Counted from the stretch's first letter, positions 8,983-18,033 are shown. The stretch: 64,000 nucleotides of DNA from an uncultured Victivallis sp. (GCF_944391105.1 NZ_CALXSK010000002.1:107149-171148), one strand, 5' to 3'. Translations and numbers: made by a program. The notes: a model not told the origin generated them from the sequence alone.

Positions 8983-9222
8983 GACCGGGAGATGCAGATT
9001 TATTGATAAAAACACAAATGTGAACGAGTTAACCCCGGGTTTTTTATTGCAGTTCCCCGGTGGTTGCTCCTCTTTTCCCCTCCCGGACATGTCTCGTCCG
9101 ACCCCGGATGTGTTCCCGCGGCCGCCTGACCTTCCGGTGACTGACTGCGGCGTTCCGGCAGTTGCGGCCGCATGGTCCCGTTTTTCAGTAATTCCCTGAA
9201 ACTTCGCCATTTAATCTCGATC
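8983..9222. other. Gene-free divergent spacer between rpmF and rex
   Basis: No convincing gene. A G+C-rich block (about 9050-9180) contains two GCGGCCGC sites about 50 nt apart; the rest is AT-rich. A possible 80-aa minus-strand ORF has no recognisable content. I compared the block with the SRP RNA core and found no match in the right order. Confidence 0.4.
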
Positions 9223-9257
9223 GATAAAAAAATATCTAATTTAGATAAAAAAATATC
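9223..9257 (+). repeat. Two identical 14-bp AT-rich direct repeats 21 bp apart
   Basis: GATAAAAAAATATC occurs at 9223-9236 and again at 9244-9257. Each unit starts GATA and ends TATC, so it is a short dyad, and the 21-bp offset is two helical turns. The pair sits 22 bp upstream of the rex -35 box, where an operator or an UP-like element would lie. No regulator is known for it. Confidence 0.6.
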
Positions 9258-9278
9258 GATAATAAAGTCCCGAATGCC

Positions 9279-9306
9279 TTGACATTCGGCTGAAAGGTGA
9301 TATTTT
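9279..9306 (+). promoter_or_regulatory. Sigma-70-like promoter of rex (and probably hydCBA)
   Basis: TTGACA (9279-9284), 16-nt spacer, TATTTT (9301-9306). This leaves a leader of about 110 nt before the ATG at 9427. The leader contains a 7-bp hairpin (9348-9372) and an overlapping 5-bp hairpin (9371-9389). Confidence 0.6.
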
Positions 9307-9426
9307 AAATGGAGGGCCGTACGGATAAATCGGCCATGAAGGAGCAGGCTGACCGACGCAGATCCGGTCAGCCCGCATTGTGAACGGGCGGGTTATACGC
9401 TTCTAATCAGGAGTTGATGGACTGGT

Positions 9427-10080
9427 ATGGCGAATGTGAAGGTGCCGAAGCTGCCGACGATCCGGCGGCTGCCTACTTACCTTTATAAGTTGTCCGAAAT
9501 GCGCAAGGCCGGGATTGAGATTGTGGCTACTCCGGAGCTGGCCCGGTATATGAATCTTGGTGAGATCGTCATCCGCAAGGATCTGGCTTTGACCGGGGTG
9601 ACGGGTCAGCCGGGCGTCGGCTACAAGGTGCGCGAACTGATTGATGCGATCAAGCGGTATTTGAACTGGAACAATGTGTCCGAAGCGGTTCTGGTCGGTG
9701 CGGGCGCGCTCGGCAGCGCCCTGATGGGATATGAGGGGTTTGAAGAGTACGGGCTGCGGATCATCGCCGCATTTGATGCGGATCCGCTGAAGGTCGGTAC
9801 CGAGGTGCGCGGCCGGAGCGTTTTCGATATCGACCGGCTGGAAGAGCTGACGCGGCGGCTTCAGGTGCGGATGGGGATCATCTGCGTCCCCGCCGATCAG
9901 GCTCAGGACATCGCCGACCGGATGGTCGCCGGCGGAATCAAGGCGATCTGGAATTTCGCAAACGTCAGCTTGAAAGTGCCCGATGACGTAATTGTTCAGC
10001 GCGAAGTGATCGCCGGAGGTTTTGCGGTGCTTTCCGTCAAAATGAGCCGGAAGCTCCTCGAAGAGGATGCACAGGATTGA
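9427..10080 (+). CDS. rex: Redox-sensing transcriptional repressor Rex
   Basis: 217 aa. Rex senses the NADH/NAD+ ratio and represses fermentation and hydrogenase genes until NADH rises. The N-terminal winged-helix (LPTIRRLPTYLYKLSEM) and the segment IRKDLALTGVTGQPGVGY are typical. The Rossmann NAD motif GAGALGSAL lies near residue 92, followed by the acid-ending strand AAFDADP. It sits 59 nt upstream of a hydrogenase operon, which makes that operon and itself the obvious targets. A TTGTGAA half-site is present at 9378-9384 but I see no full palindrome. Confidence 0.95.
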   Translation: MANVKVPKLPTIRRLPTYLYKLSEMRKAGIEIVATPELARYMNLGEIVIRKDLALTGVTGQPGVGYKVRELIDAIKRYLNWNNVSEAVLVGAGALGSALMGYEGFEEYGLRIIAAFDADPLKVGTEVRGRSVFDIDRLEELTRRLQVRMGIICVPADQAQDIADRMVAGGIKAIWNFANVSLKVPDDVIVQREVIAGGFAVLSVKMSRKLLEEDAQD

Positions 10081-10139
10081 GGTAAGTCGATTCGTTCGTT
10101 TCTATAAATCAGAATAGAGAAAAGGTACAAGGAGCCAAA

Positions 10140-10661
10140 ATGCAGGAAACCATCGAAACCACCCAGGCGATGATCGATCATCTCGCCGCGGTCAACAAGA
10201 TTCTGGAGAAGAACCACTACTCCGAAGGACGGTTGATTCCGATTCTCCAGGAGGTTCAGGCGGTCTACAAGTACCTCTCCAAGGACATGATCAGCTACGT
10301 CGCCACGAGCATCGGCGTTCCGCCTTCGCGCGTCTACGGTGTCGCGACCTTCTACGCGCACTTCTCGATGCAGCCGAAGGGCAAGTACATCATCAAACTG
10401 TGCGACGGAACCGCCTGCCATGTGAAGAAGTCCCACAGCATTCTGCATGCTCTCTACGAGAAGCTCAAGCTCTCCGACGAGAAGCGCACGACTGACGATT
10501 TGCTTTTCACCATTGAAACCGTCAGCTGCCTCGGCGCCTGCGGACTCGCCCCGGTGATGCTGGTCAACGACTCGGTTCACGGCCAGATGACCCCGGATAA
10601 GACCGATGAGATCATCGACCAGATCCTCGCGGAAGAAAAGGCCGCGGCCGCCAATTTGTAA
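10140..10661 (+). CDS. hydC: NuoE-like [2Fe-2S] subunit of NAD-linked [FeFe] hydrogenase
   Basis: 173 aa. It has the thioredoxin-like fold of NuoE/HydC with four [2Fe-2S] ligands, CDGTACH (C-x4-C) and CLGACG (C-x3-C). The N-terminal helical part (EGRLIPILQEVQAVYKYLS) and the segment GVATFYAHF are family hallmarks. In trimeric electron-bifurcating hydrogenases this subunit relays electrons between the flavin subunit and the rest of the complex. The ribosome site AAGGAG is close to the ATG. It is the first of three co-directional hyd genes, with the order E-like, F-like, catalytic. Confidence 0.92.
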   Translation: MQETIETTQAMIDHLAAVNKILEKNHYSEGRLIPILQEVQAVYKYLSKDMISYVATSIGVPPSRVYGVATFYAHFSMQPKGKYIIKLCDGTACHVKKSHSILHALYEKLKLSDEKRTTDDLLFTIETVSCLGACGLAPVMLVNDSVHGQMTPDKTDEIIDQILAEEKAAAANL

Positions 10662-10686
10662 CCCCCGACCGGAGAGAAGAGAGAAA

Positions 10687-12597
10687 ATGAGTACTGATAC
10701 CGTCAAAGCCGTCGATCTTGATAAAATCGCAGCGGATTATAAGAAAGCCTATGAAAACGTCAAGCGCCGCATCATCATCTGCGGCGGCACCGGTTGCGTG
10801 GCCAACGGCTCCCTCGATGTTCGCGACGCGCTTGCGAAGGAACTTGAAAAAACCGGAATCGATGTGACCCTCGAAGTCAAGACCGAGGATACGAAGAAAG
10901 ACGAAACCTACATTTCAAAGTCCGGCTGCCAGGGATTCTGCCAGATGGGACCGCTGCTCCACATCGAGCCGGGCGACATCCTCTACACGAAAGTCAAGAT
11001 CGCCGACGTCCCCGAGATCGTCGAACGGACGCTCCGCCACGGCGAAGTGATCGAGCGTCTGCTCTATGTCGACCACAAAAACGGCAACTGCCGCTGCAAG
11101 GGTGACGCCGAGATCCCGTTCTACCACCGCCAGAAGCGCGTGGTCCTCGCAAACTGCCGCATCGAGCCGGGCGACGTGCGTGAATATATCGCCCGGGGAG
11201 GCTACTTCGGTGCGCGCAAGGCGGTTCTGGAGATGAAGCCCGAAGAGGTCTGCCAGACCGCGATCGACTCCGGGCTGCGCGGCCGCGGCGGCGGCGGTTT
11301 CCCGACCGGTCTCAAGTGGAAGTTCACGCTCGCTTCGCAGAACAATAAGAAATATGTCATCTGCAACGGCGACGAAGGCGACCCGGGCGCGTTCATGGAC
11401 CGTTCGGTCATGGAAGGCAATCCGCATGCGGTGATCGAGGGAATGATGATTGCCGCCCGTGCGATCGGCGCCGATGAGGGTTATGTCTACGTCCGCGCCG
11501 AATATCCGCTCGCGGTCGAGCGTATGCGTGCCGCCGTGAAGGACGCCGAGGAGATCGGCGTGCTCGGCGACCATCTGTTCGGCAGTGATTTCAGTTTCCG
11601 GGTCACTGTGATGGAAGGTGCCGGTGCGTTCGTCTGCGGCGAGGAGACCGCGCTCATTGCGTCGATCGAGGGCAAGCGCGGCATGCCGCGTCCGAAACCG
11701 CCGTTCCCGGCTCAGTGCGGTCTCTGGGGCAAGCCGACGGTCATCAACAACGTCGAGACGCTTGCGTCGGTTCCGGGCATCTTCTACAAGGGGCCGGAAC
11801 AGTACCGGTCGGTCGGTACCGAGAAGTCTCCCGGCACGAAAACCTTCGCTCTCACCGGACACGTTGCGAACACGGGTCTCATCGAGGTTCCGTTCGGCAC
11901 GACGCTGCGCGAGATCGTCTACAATATCGGCGGCGGCGTGACCAACAATGCCGGCGAGATCACGAATGAGGATTTCAAGGCCGTGCAGATCGGCGGACCG
12001 TCCGGCGGCTGTTTGACTCCGGAAATGCTTGACCTTCCGCTCGACTTCGATTCGCTCAAGAGCGTCGGCGCGATGGTCGGTTCCGGCGGACTCGTGGTCA
12101 TGAACAAACAGACCTGCATCGTGAAGATCGCGCGGTTCTTCATGCAGTTCACGCAGAACGAGTCGTGCGGCAAGTGCGTTCCGTGCCGTGAGGGCACGCG
12201 CCAGATGCTTGCGCTGCTCGACGACATCATCGAGGGGCGCGCCGACCGGCACACGCTCGAGCTGCTTGAGGAGACCGCCAAGGCGGTTCAGCTCGGCTCG
12301 CTCTGCGGCCTCGGCAAGACTGCGCCGAATCCGGTGCTTTCGACGCTGCGTTACTTCCGCGATGAGTACGAGGCGCACGTGCTCAAGAAGTGCTGCCCCG
12401 CCGGCGAATGCAAGGCACTTGCCCGTCCGGAAATTCTGGCCGACAAATGCAAAGGCTGCACAGCTTGTGCGCGCAAGTGCCCGGTCGGAGCGATCACCGG
12501 CAAGATCAAGGAAGTTCACGTCATCGACGCTGACAAGTGCATCAAGTGCGGCGCCTGCAAGGCGGCGTGCAAGTTCGGTGCGATTATCGGCCTTTAA
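10687..12597 (+). CDS. hydB: NuoF-like flavin/Fe-S subunit of NAD-linked [FeFe] hydrogenase
   Basis: 636 aa from the ATG at 10687, just after a GGAGAGAAG ribosome site. Domains in order: an N-terminal thioredoxin-like [2Fe-2S] region (ICGGTGC, SGCQGFC, residues 1-130); the NADH- and FMN-binding NuoF core from about residue 195 (GLRGRGGGGFPTGLKW, CNGDEGDPGAF); a [4Fe-4S] site near 492 (CGKCVPCREGT); and a C-terminal two-cluster ferredoxin (CKGCTACARKCP, CIKCGACKAAC). This is the HydB/HndC architecture of bifurcating hydrogenases, which exchange electrons among NADH, ferredoxin and H2. Whether this enzyme bifurcates cannot be read from sequence alone. Confidence 0.94.
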   Translation: MSTDTVKAVDLDKIAADYKKAYENVKRRIIICGGTGCVANGSLDVRDALAKELEKTGIDVTLEVKTEDTKKDETYISKSGCQGFCQMGPLLHIEPGDILYTKVKIADVPEIVERTLRHGEVIERLLYVDHKNGNCRCKGDAEIPFYHRQKRVVLANCRIEPGDVREYIARGGYFGARKAVLEMKPEEVCQTAIDSGLRGRGGGGFPTGLKWKFTLASQNNKKYVICNGDEGDPGAFMDRSVMEGNPHAVIEGMMIAARAIGADEGYVYVRAEYPLAVERMRAAVKDAEEIGVLGDHLFGSDFSFRVTVMEGAGAFVCGEETALIASIEGKRGMPRPKPPFPAQCGLWGKPTVINNVETLASVPGIFYKGPEQYRSVGTEKSPGTKTFALTGHVANTGLIEVPFGTTLREIVYNIGGGVTNNAGEITNEDFKAVQIGGPSGGCLTPEMLDLPLDFDSLKSVGAMVGSGGLVVMNKQTCIVKIARFFMQFTQNESCGKCVPCREGTRQMLALLDDIIEGRADRHTLELLEETAKAVQLGSLCGLGKTAPNPVLSTLRYFRDEYEAHVLKKCCPAGECKALARPEILADKCKGCTACARKCPVGAITGKIKEVHVIDADKCIKCGACKAACKFGAIIGL

Positions 12598-12630
12598 GCA
12601 ATCAATCTCAGCCCTGGAGCATAAAATAAA

Positions 12631-14661
12631 ATGAGTGAAGAAAAAAAGACGCTGTTTGTCAATAACCGCGAGATCGAGATCGCGGGCGAGCGCAATCTGC
12701 TCGAGCTGATTCGCAAGGCGGGCATCGACATCCCGACTTTCTGCTACCATTCGGAGCTGTCGATTTACGGTGCGTGCCGTCTCTGCCTGGTGGACGTGAA
12801 GGGCCGTGGCATCATGGCTTCGTGCTCGACCAGACCCGAGCCCGGCATGGTGATCTTTACCGATACGAAGGCGATCCGCAACATGCGCAAAATCAATGTC
12901 GAGCTGCTGCTCGCGAGCCACAAGCGTGAGTGCCCGAGCTGCCAGCGCAGTGCGAACTGCTCGCTGCAGGACATCGCCCGCAAACTCGGTGTGCACGAGG
13001 TTCGTTACAAGCAGACCGTGAAGGATCTGCCGATCGATGATTCGAGTCCGTCGCTGGTTCGTGATCCGAACAAGTGCGTGCTCTGCGGCGACTGCGTGCG
13101 GGTCTGCGCCGAGGTGCAGTCGGTTGGCGCGCTTGATTTCGCGTGCCGCGGGTCGAATGCGCGGGTGGTCCCGGCGTTCGACAGCAAACTCGCGGAAGTG
13201 GAGTGTGTGAACTGCGGCCAGTGTGCGCAGGTCTGCCCGACCGGTGCGATCGTCGCGAAGAGCAACATCGACCAGGTCTGGGATGCGATCTATGATCCGG
13301 ACAAGATCGTGGTTGCGCAGGTTGCTCCGGCGGTCCGCGTGGCTCTCGGCGAGAAGCTCGGCGGCTTCGGTATGGGAGAGAACGTCGCCCGCAAGATGGT
13401 GACGGCCATGAAGATTCTCGGTTTCGATGAAATTTACGACACCTGTTTCGCCGCCGATATGACGATTTTCGAAGAGGCGACGGAATTCCTCGACCGGGTC
13501 GGCAACAACGGCGTTCTGCCGATGTTCACGAGCTGCTGCCCGGGCTGGGTGAAGTTTGCGGAAACCTACTATCCGGAACTGCTGCCGAACATCTCCACGA
13601 CGCGTTCGCCGCAGGCGATCTTCGGCTCCGTGGCCCGCAAGACGCTGCCGACCAGGCTCGGTGTGAAGCCGGAGAACCTGGTGGTGGTTTCGGTCATGCC
13701 GTGTACCGCCAAGAAGTTTGAGGCGCAGCTGCCGAAGTTTTCGCAGGACGGTCGTCCGGATGTCGATTATGTGCTCACGACGAACGAGCTTGCCCAGATG
13801 ATTCAGTCGATGGGCATCCAGATGAACGAACTTGAGCCGTCGGCGTTCGACATGCCGCTCGGTTTCTCGACCGGCGGCGGCGTGATCTTCGGCGCGACGG
13901 GCGGTGTGATGGAAGCGGCGCTGCGGTTCGCGGTCGAGAAGATCTCCGGAGACCCGATAAGTCCGATCGACTTCAAAATGACCCGTGGACTCGCTCCCCG
14001 CAAGGAGGCGACGCTTGAAGTCGCCGGCAAGAAGCTGCGCATCGCGGTCGTCCATGGTCTCGGCAATGCGCGCAAACTCATCGAGGAGATGAAGGCGGGC
14101 AAGGTGGTTTACGACTTCGTTGAAGTCATGGCCTGTCCGGGCGGCTGTGTCGCGGGCGGCGGTCAGCCGATTTCGCATGACAAGGATTTCCGGCAGAAGC
14201 GTGCCGCGGGGTTGTACGATACCGACAAGGGTCGTCAGGTTCAGAAGCCGCAGGACAACTACTGGGTGGACAAGTGCTATGCCGAAAGTTTCGGCGGGCG
14301 TCCCGGTTCGCATGAGGCGCACACCCGGCTGCACACGCACTACCAGAACCGCAGCCAGCTCTTCGATGCGAAGAGTCCGATTCTGCGCAGCAAGAAGGAA
14401 GATGCGCTCCCGATCTGCGTGACGATCTGCACGAAACAGAGTCACTGCCCCGGCCAGGAGCTGCTCGGGCGCGTGGTCGCTTTCGTGAAAGAGAAGAACT
14501 GGGCGGACAGCGTGAACGTCGATGCGGCGTTCAGTTCGCGCCCGGAGGCGGATGGAACGATCTCCGTGACCGTCGGCGATGTGGTCATTCCGCGCAATGA
14601 CTCCGTGGAAGTGACCTTCTCCGAGGTGAAGCGCGCGATCGAGAACGCGTTCTCCCGGTAA
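12631..14661 (+). CDS. hydA: [FeFe] hydrogenase catalytic subunit (group A, NAD-linked type)
   Basis: 676 aa. N-terminal [2Fe-2S] domain (CYHSELSIYGACRLC), then the His-ligated [4Fe-4S] site (HKRECPSCQRSANC) and two [4Fe-4S] sites (CVLCGDCVRVC, CVNCGQCAQVCP). The H-cluster motifs are intact: L1 FTSCCPGW near 299, L2 MPCTAKKFE near 355, L3 EVMACPGGCVAGGGQP near 500. The small-subunit-like segment follows (HEAHTRLHTHYQNR). The last 90 or so residues form an extension that looks like a ferredoxin-type [2Fe-2S] domain with only its first cysteine pair (CTKQSHC). The H-cluster maturases HydEFG are not in the window. Confidence 0.96.
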   Translation: MSEEKKTLFVNNREIEIAGERNLLELIRKAGIDIPTFCYHSELSIYGACRLCLVDVKGRGIMASCSTRPEPGMVIFTDTKAIRNMRKINVELLLASHKRECPSCQRSANCSLQDIARKLGVHEVRYKQTVKDLPIDDSSPSLVRDPNKCVLCGDCVRVCAEVQSVGALDFACRGSNARVVPAFDSKLAEVECVNCGQCAQVCPTGAIVAKSNIDQVWDAIYDPDKIVVAQVAPAVRVALGEKLGGFGMGENVARKMVTAMKILGFDEIYDTCFAADMTIFEEATEFLDRVGNNGVLPMFTSCCPGWVKFAETYYPELLPNISTTRSPQAIFGSVARKTLPTRLGVKPENLVVVSVMPCTAKKFEAQLPKFSQDGRPDVDYVLTTNELAQMIQSMGIQMNELEPSAFDMPLGFSTGGGVIFGATGGVMEAALRFAVEKISGDPISPIDFKMTRGLAPRKEATLEVAGKKLRIAVVHGLGNARKLIEEMKAGKVVYDFVEVMACPGGCVAGGGQPISHDKDFRQKRAAGLYDTDKGRQVQKPQDNYWVDKCYAESFGGRPGSHEAHTRLHTHYQNRSQLFDAKSPILRSKKEDALPICVTICTKQSHCPGQELLGRVVAFVKEKNWADSVNVDAAFSSRPEADGTISVTVGDVVIPRNDSVEVTFSEVKRAIENAFSR

Positions 14662-14681
14662 TTCCGGAACAGAACACGACT

Positions 14682-14720
14682 GCCGCGTTGCGGGGAAACC
14701 CGCAGCGCGGCTTTTCTTTT
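14682..14720 (+). terminator. Strong Rho-independent terminator of the hyd operon
   Basis: A 13-bp stem (14682-14694 with 14699-14711, one G-U pair), a GAAA tetraloop and TTTTCTTTT. It lies 20 nt after the hydA stop. Confidence 0.93.
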
Positions 14721-14743
14721 CCGGGGGGAGGGGGAAGAACGCC

Positions 14744-16729
14744 TTACCGGTTTTTCCGGACGGCGAAACAGTAGAAACCGTTGCGCATCAGGAGGGGCCG
14801 GAAGGTTTCCGGATGGGCGAGCGCCCAGTTCACCTCGATTTCCGGATTCGGTGCTGCGAATGTCCGGGTGTCGCAAATCAGGAACGAGACGTTGTGGTCG
14901 AACAATCGCCGGAGGTAGGTGGAATAGGCGCCGGGACTGCGCATGGCGTTCCAGTTCGGATAATCGTGATTTTCGGTTTTTCCGGATTCGGTCACGGGAA
15001 TCGAAAGAATTCGATTCTGCCAGCGGTCGCCGAGCATCTGGTAGTAATGGGCGCCGCAGTAGGCGACAACAGCTCCTTCCGGGGCGAGTTTCCGCAGCAG
15101 TTCACGGCACTCCTCGTCCTCGCGTGAGATGAATTCACTGCGCAGGAAGGATGCCGCCGCATTGGCCCCCGCAAACTGGAAACCCGCATAAATGCCGAAA
15201 GCGATGACCGCCGCCGCGGAGAAACTCCACCGCTGCCACTTGCGGGAGAGGCGATTCAGAATCAGGCAGAAGGCCGCGGTTGCGCAGCCCCAGAGCAGAA
15301 TTTGCAACCCGTGTTCGAAATAGTTGAGTTGACGAAACGAGCAGAGCAAGCCGAGAATGACCGCCGCCGTGAGAATCAGAAGAGGATGGCGGAGCTGCCG
15401 GAAAAGTGCCGCACTGCATCCCGCCGCCAGCATTGCCACCGGAATGATCTGGCGCGGCTGGGTCATTGACGGGTAGAATTGGAGTTCGATCAGGAAGAGC
15501 AGCACGGTTCCCGCCGCGAGGAACGCCGGGGCGAAAATGGTGATACCGGGTTTTCGTCTCCACGGCAGCAGCGGCCGGATTCCTGCCAGGAGGATCACTC
15601 CGAGAAGGATGACTGCGTTGTAGACATTGAGATTGTTCTGACCGTCGTTGACGAAAAAGCTCCAGGCCGCTGCGTGCAATCCGACCGGTGGTGCATCCAC
15701 CTGCATGGAAGCGCCGAAGCCGATGGAGACCGGATAAAACGGATTGCCGGTTTCGATCCAGTTGGCCACGAAGCACGGGATCGCCGCCAGAAATCCCGCC
15801 ATTGCCGCCAGAAGAAGAGCCCGGCGACACTGCGGTTTGAATCCCCAGAGCACTGCGCCGAAGAAGAGCAGGGCGGGCGGTGCGAGCAGCAGTCCGAGAT
15901 ATTTGGTTCCCGCCGCGAAACCGAAACAGATTCCGCCGAGGACGATCATGGCGTGACGCTTCCGTCGGGCCCCGCAGCAGAAGAGAGCCACTCCGCACAG
16001 AATGCCGGCTCCCACCATGAGGTCGGTATTCGAGACGACGGCATTGCGGAAAATAACGCCGGAACAACCCAGCAGCGATGCCGCGGCCAGCGCTTCCATC
16101 CGGCGGAATCCGACCGCCCTCAATCCCGCCGCACAGCCGCAGCAGGCCGCCAGCAGAAAGAAAAATTGAAAATTCTTCGCGAAGAAATCCGATTCCACCA
16201 CTCCCATCTGCCAGGCGTAGACCAGTTCGCCGTAGCAGGGATAGCTGGAGGTCATCAGGCCCGGCTGGGTGACGCGCTCGATCCCTCCCTCCGTCAGCCA
16301 GAGCGCGGGATAGTAAAGATGATAGATCAACGCATCTGTCCCGATCGGCGGCAGCAGCAGAAATGCCGAATACTGATAGAGTGCGAGTCCTCCGGTCATC
16401 AGCAGCAGGCCGAGTTCCGGAATCGTCCATTTCCGGCGCGGAAGCGGCGGATCACGCCGTTCCCGCTCCGTGACCAGAGCAACGCCGCCCAGACACCAGG
16501 ATGCGATGAAAAGCGCCCCCGAAGAGAGGACTCCGAACAGCCCGAGAATGCCGGTGATCGTCGTCGTCAGCAGGATGTAGAGCACCCCCGCGACGGTCAG
16601 CTGCTCAAAGCCGCTTATCGGGCGAAACCGCTTCGCCCAGAAAAAGGCGGCCAGCAACACCGGCAGCTGGGCTGCCAGACAGGTTCCCGAGAGGAGGGCT
16701 CCAAGCATTCCCTGGGCGAATTGATCCAT
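14744..16729 (-). CDS. Polytopic GT-C-like membrane protein (ArnT/PMT-type layout)
   Basis: 661 aa with a dozen or more hydrophobic helices. The first luminal loop contains the acidic, Tyr-rich segment IGTDALIYHLYYPALWL, and a small C-terminal soluble domain (about residues 540-661) follows. This layout fits the GT-C superfamily (ArnT/PMT), which transfers sugars from polyprenyl-phosphate carriers on the outer face of the inner membrane. No substrate can be named. It lies 5 nt after the stop of the aldo/keto reductase gene, so the two are probably co-transcribed, although no functional link is evident. Confidence 0.6.
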   Translation of the reverse strand: MDQFAQGMLGALLSGTCLAAQLPVLLAAFFWAKRFRPISGFEQLTVAGVLYILLTTTITGILGLFGVLSSGALFIASWCLGGVALVTERERRDPPLPRRKWTIPELGLLLMTGGLALYQYSAFLLLPPIGTDALIYHLYYPALWLTEGGIERVTQPGLMTSSYPCYGELVYAWQMGVVESDFFAKNFQFFFLLAACCGCAAGLRAVGFRRMEALAAASLLGCSGVIFRNAVVSNTDLMVGAGILCGVALFCCGARRKRHAMIVLGGICFGFAAGTKYLGLLLAPPALLFFGAVLWGFKPQCRRALLLAAMAGFLAAIPCFVANWIETGNPFYPVSIGFGASMQVDAPPVGLHAAAWSFFVNDGQNNLNVYNAVILLGVILLAGIRPLLPWRRKPGITIFAPAFLAAGTVLLFLIELQFYPSMTQPRQIIPVAMLAAGCSAALFRQLRHPLLILTAAVILGLLCSFRQLNYFEHGLQILLWGCATAAFCLILNRLSRKWQRWSFSAAAVIAFGIYAGFQFAGANAAASFLRSEFISREDEECRELLRKLAPEGAVVAYCGAHYYQMLGDRWQNRILSIPVTESGKTENHDYPNWNAMRSPGAYSTYLRRLFDHNVSFLICDTRTFAAPNPEIEVNWALAHPETFRPLLMRNGFYCFAVRKNR

Positions 16730-16734
16730 TGCCG

Positions 16735-17883
16735 TTATTTCCGCGCCGGTTGGGAGAGAAGTTCAGCCGCTTCAGTCAGGTACTTCCGGATCGGCAGTTT
16801 TTGCGGACACTTTGTCTCGCACACTCCGCAGTGGACACAGGCCGAGGCATTCGCCTCCTGCTTGTTCGGATCGGTGCCGATTTTCCGGTACCGTTCACGG
16901 GCGTGCTCATGAAATCCGTAGACCCGGTCGTAAATCAGCGCTTCGAGAACCGCCGGAATCGCGACATGCTTCGGGCAGGAGGGACCGCAGTAGTTGCAGC
17001 CGGTGCAGTAGACGTTTCGCAGTTCCGCACATTTTTCACGAACCTGCGCGAGGGCGGAGAGTTCCGATGCCGAGAGCGGCGCCGGATCGGAGGCGACGCG
17101 CACATTATCGTCGACCATCTCCGGATTCCCCATGCCGGAGAGCGCGCAGCAGAGATTCGGATTCGACAGCACGAATCGGAGGGCTAATTCCGGTGTTGTG
17201 AACTTGCCGCCGAGGGCGTCCTCGAAAACTCCGCCTGCAAACGCGAGCCTGCCTCCGCCGACCGGCCCCATTGCCACCGTCCCGAGGCCTTTTCCCGCCG
17301 CGTAGGCGATCATCTCCTCGTTTGCGGTATCGAGCAGATTGTACTGAAAGAGCACAGATGAGAACTCCCCCGTGTCGATCAGGGTTTTCATCGCCTCGGG
17401 GCGGTCGTGGAAAGAGAAACTCAAGTGCCGGATCATGCCGCGGTCGCGTGCTTTCGCCGCCTGCTCGAAGATTCGGAACTCCCGGATCGGGCCGCTGAGT
17501 GCGGATTCTCCGATTCCGTGCAGGTGGTAGAAGTCGATGTGATCGGTATCGAGTTTGCGCAGCTGGTGTTCGAGAATGCGGAAAAAATCATCCGCGCACT
17601 TCATGTGTCCGAGCGGAAGTTTGGTTGAGAGTCGTACTTTGTCGCGCCAGTGATTCCGTTTGAGGGCGCGGCCGACGGCGATCTCGCTCCAGCCGTTCAG
17701 GTAGAAATAGGCGGTGTCCACATAATTGATGCCCGCCTCAAAACCGCGGCAGAGCAGTTCGACGGCCGGCTCCAGATCAGGTTCGGGGCCGTCAAAAGGA
17801 ACGTTGGCCACGGGCAGGCGCATCGCACCGAACCCCAGCGCGGAAATTTCAAAACCGGTGTTTCCGAATTTGCGAAATTGCAT
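16735..17883 (-). CDS. Aldo/keto reductase with C-terminal [4Fe-4S] ferredoxin domain
   Basis: 382 aa from the ATG at 17883. The TIM-barrel core has the AKR tetrad residues: Asp/Tyr in VDTAYFYLNGWSE, Lys in STKLPLG and His in DFYHLHGI. The C-terminal third carries cysteine motifs: CTGCNYCGPSCP, and a second set CVHCGVCETKCPQKLPI. Such Fe-S AKRs are common in anaerobes and are thought to use ferredoxin-like electron transfer; substrates are mostly unknown. It has its own promoter and may be co-transcribed with the downstream membrane glycosyltransferase-like gene. Confidence 0.88.
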   Translation of the reverse strand: MQFRKFGNTGFEISALGFGAMRLPVANVPFDGPEPDLEPAVELLCRGFEAGINYVDTAYFYLNGWSEIAVGRALKRNHWRDKVRLSTKLPLGHMKCADDFFRILEHQLRKLDTDHIDFYHLHGIGESALSGPIREFRIFEQAAKARDRGMIRHLSFSFHDRPEAMKTLIDTGEFSSVLFQYNLLDTANEEMIAYAAGKGLGTVAMGPVGGGRLAFAGGVFEDALGGKFTTPELALRFVLSNPNLCCALSGMGNPEMVDDNVRVASDPAPLSASELSALAQVREKCAELRNVYCTGCNYCGPSCPKHVAIPAVLEALIYDRVYGFHEHARERYRKIGTDPNKQEANASACVHCGVCETKCPQKLPIRKYLTEAAELLSQPARK

Positions 17884-17914
17884 GATGATTGCTCTCCATA
17901 ACATGTGTTTGGAA

Positions 17915-17943
17915 AGTATAGATGTACTTTGCCGGAAGTGCAA
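17915..17943 (-). promoter_or_regulatory. Sigma-70-like promoter of the Fe-S aldo/keto reductase
   Basis: On the minus strand: TTGCAC (17938-17943), 17-nt spacer, TATACT (17915-17920), about 32 nt before the ATG at 17883. Confidence 0.6.
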
Positions 17944-18033
17944 ATTGTTTTATGAGTGAAAAAAGATATTTTCCTCGTTTTTTTCTTTGCATTTCCGGAT
18001 TCAGAGAGAGCGTGCAACCGGCTTCCTTCCGCA

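Noticed and set aside
9050..9180. G+C-rich block as a possible SRP or other small RNA
   Set aside because: GGTCAGG and CCGGAAGG motifs are present on the minus strand but in the wrong order, and no long stem closes the block.
8968..9210. 80-codon minus-strand ORF in the rpmF-rex spacer
   Set aside because: Overlaps the rpmF promoter, has no ribosome site and no recognisable sequence.
9378..9384. TTGTGAA as a Rex operator
   Set aside because: Only a half-site; no inverted partner at the expected spacing.
10915..14445. Open minus-strand frame of 1176 codons opposite hydB/hydA
   Set aside because: Low-complexity Arg/His/Leu/Ala composition with no domain, and it lies exactly antisense to two well-supported hydrogenase genes; a codon-bias shadow of G+C-rich DNA.
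15479..16912. 477-codon plus-strand ORF
   Set aside because: Gln/Arg/His-rich antisense shadow of the polytopic membrane protein gene.
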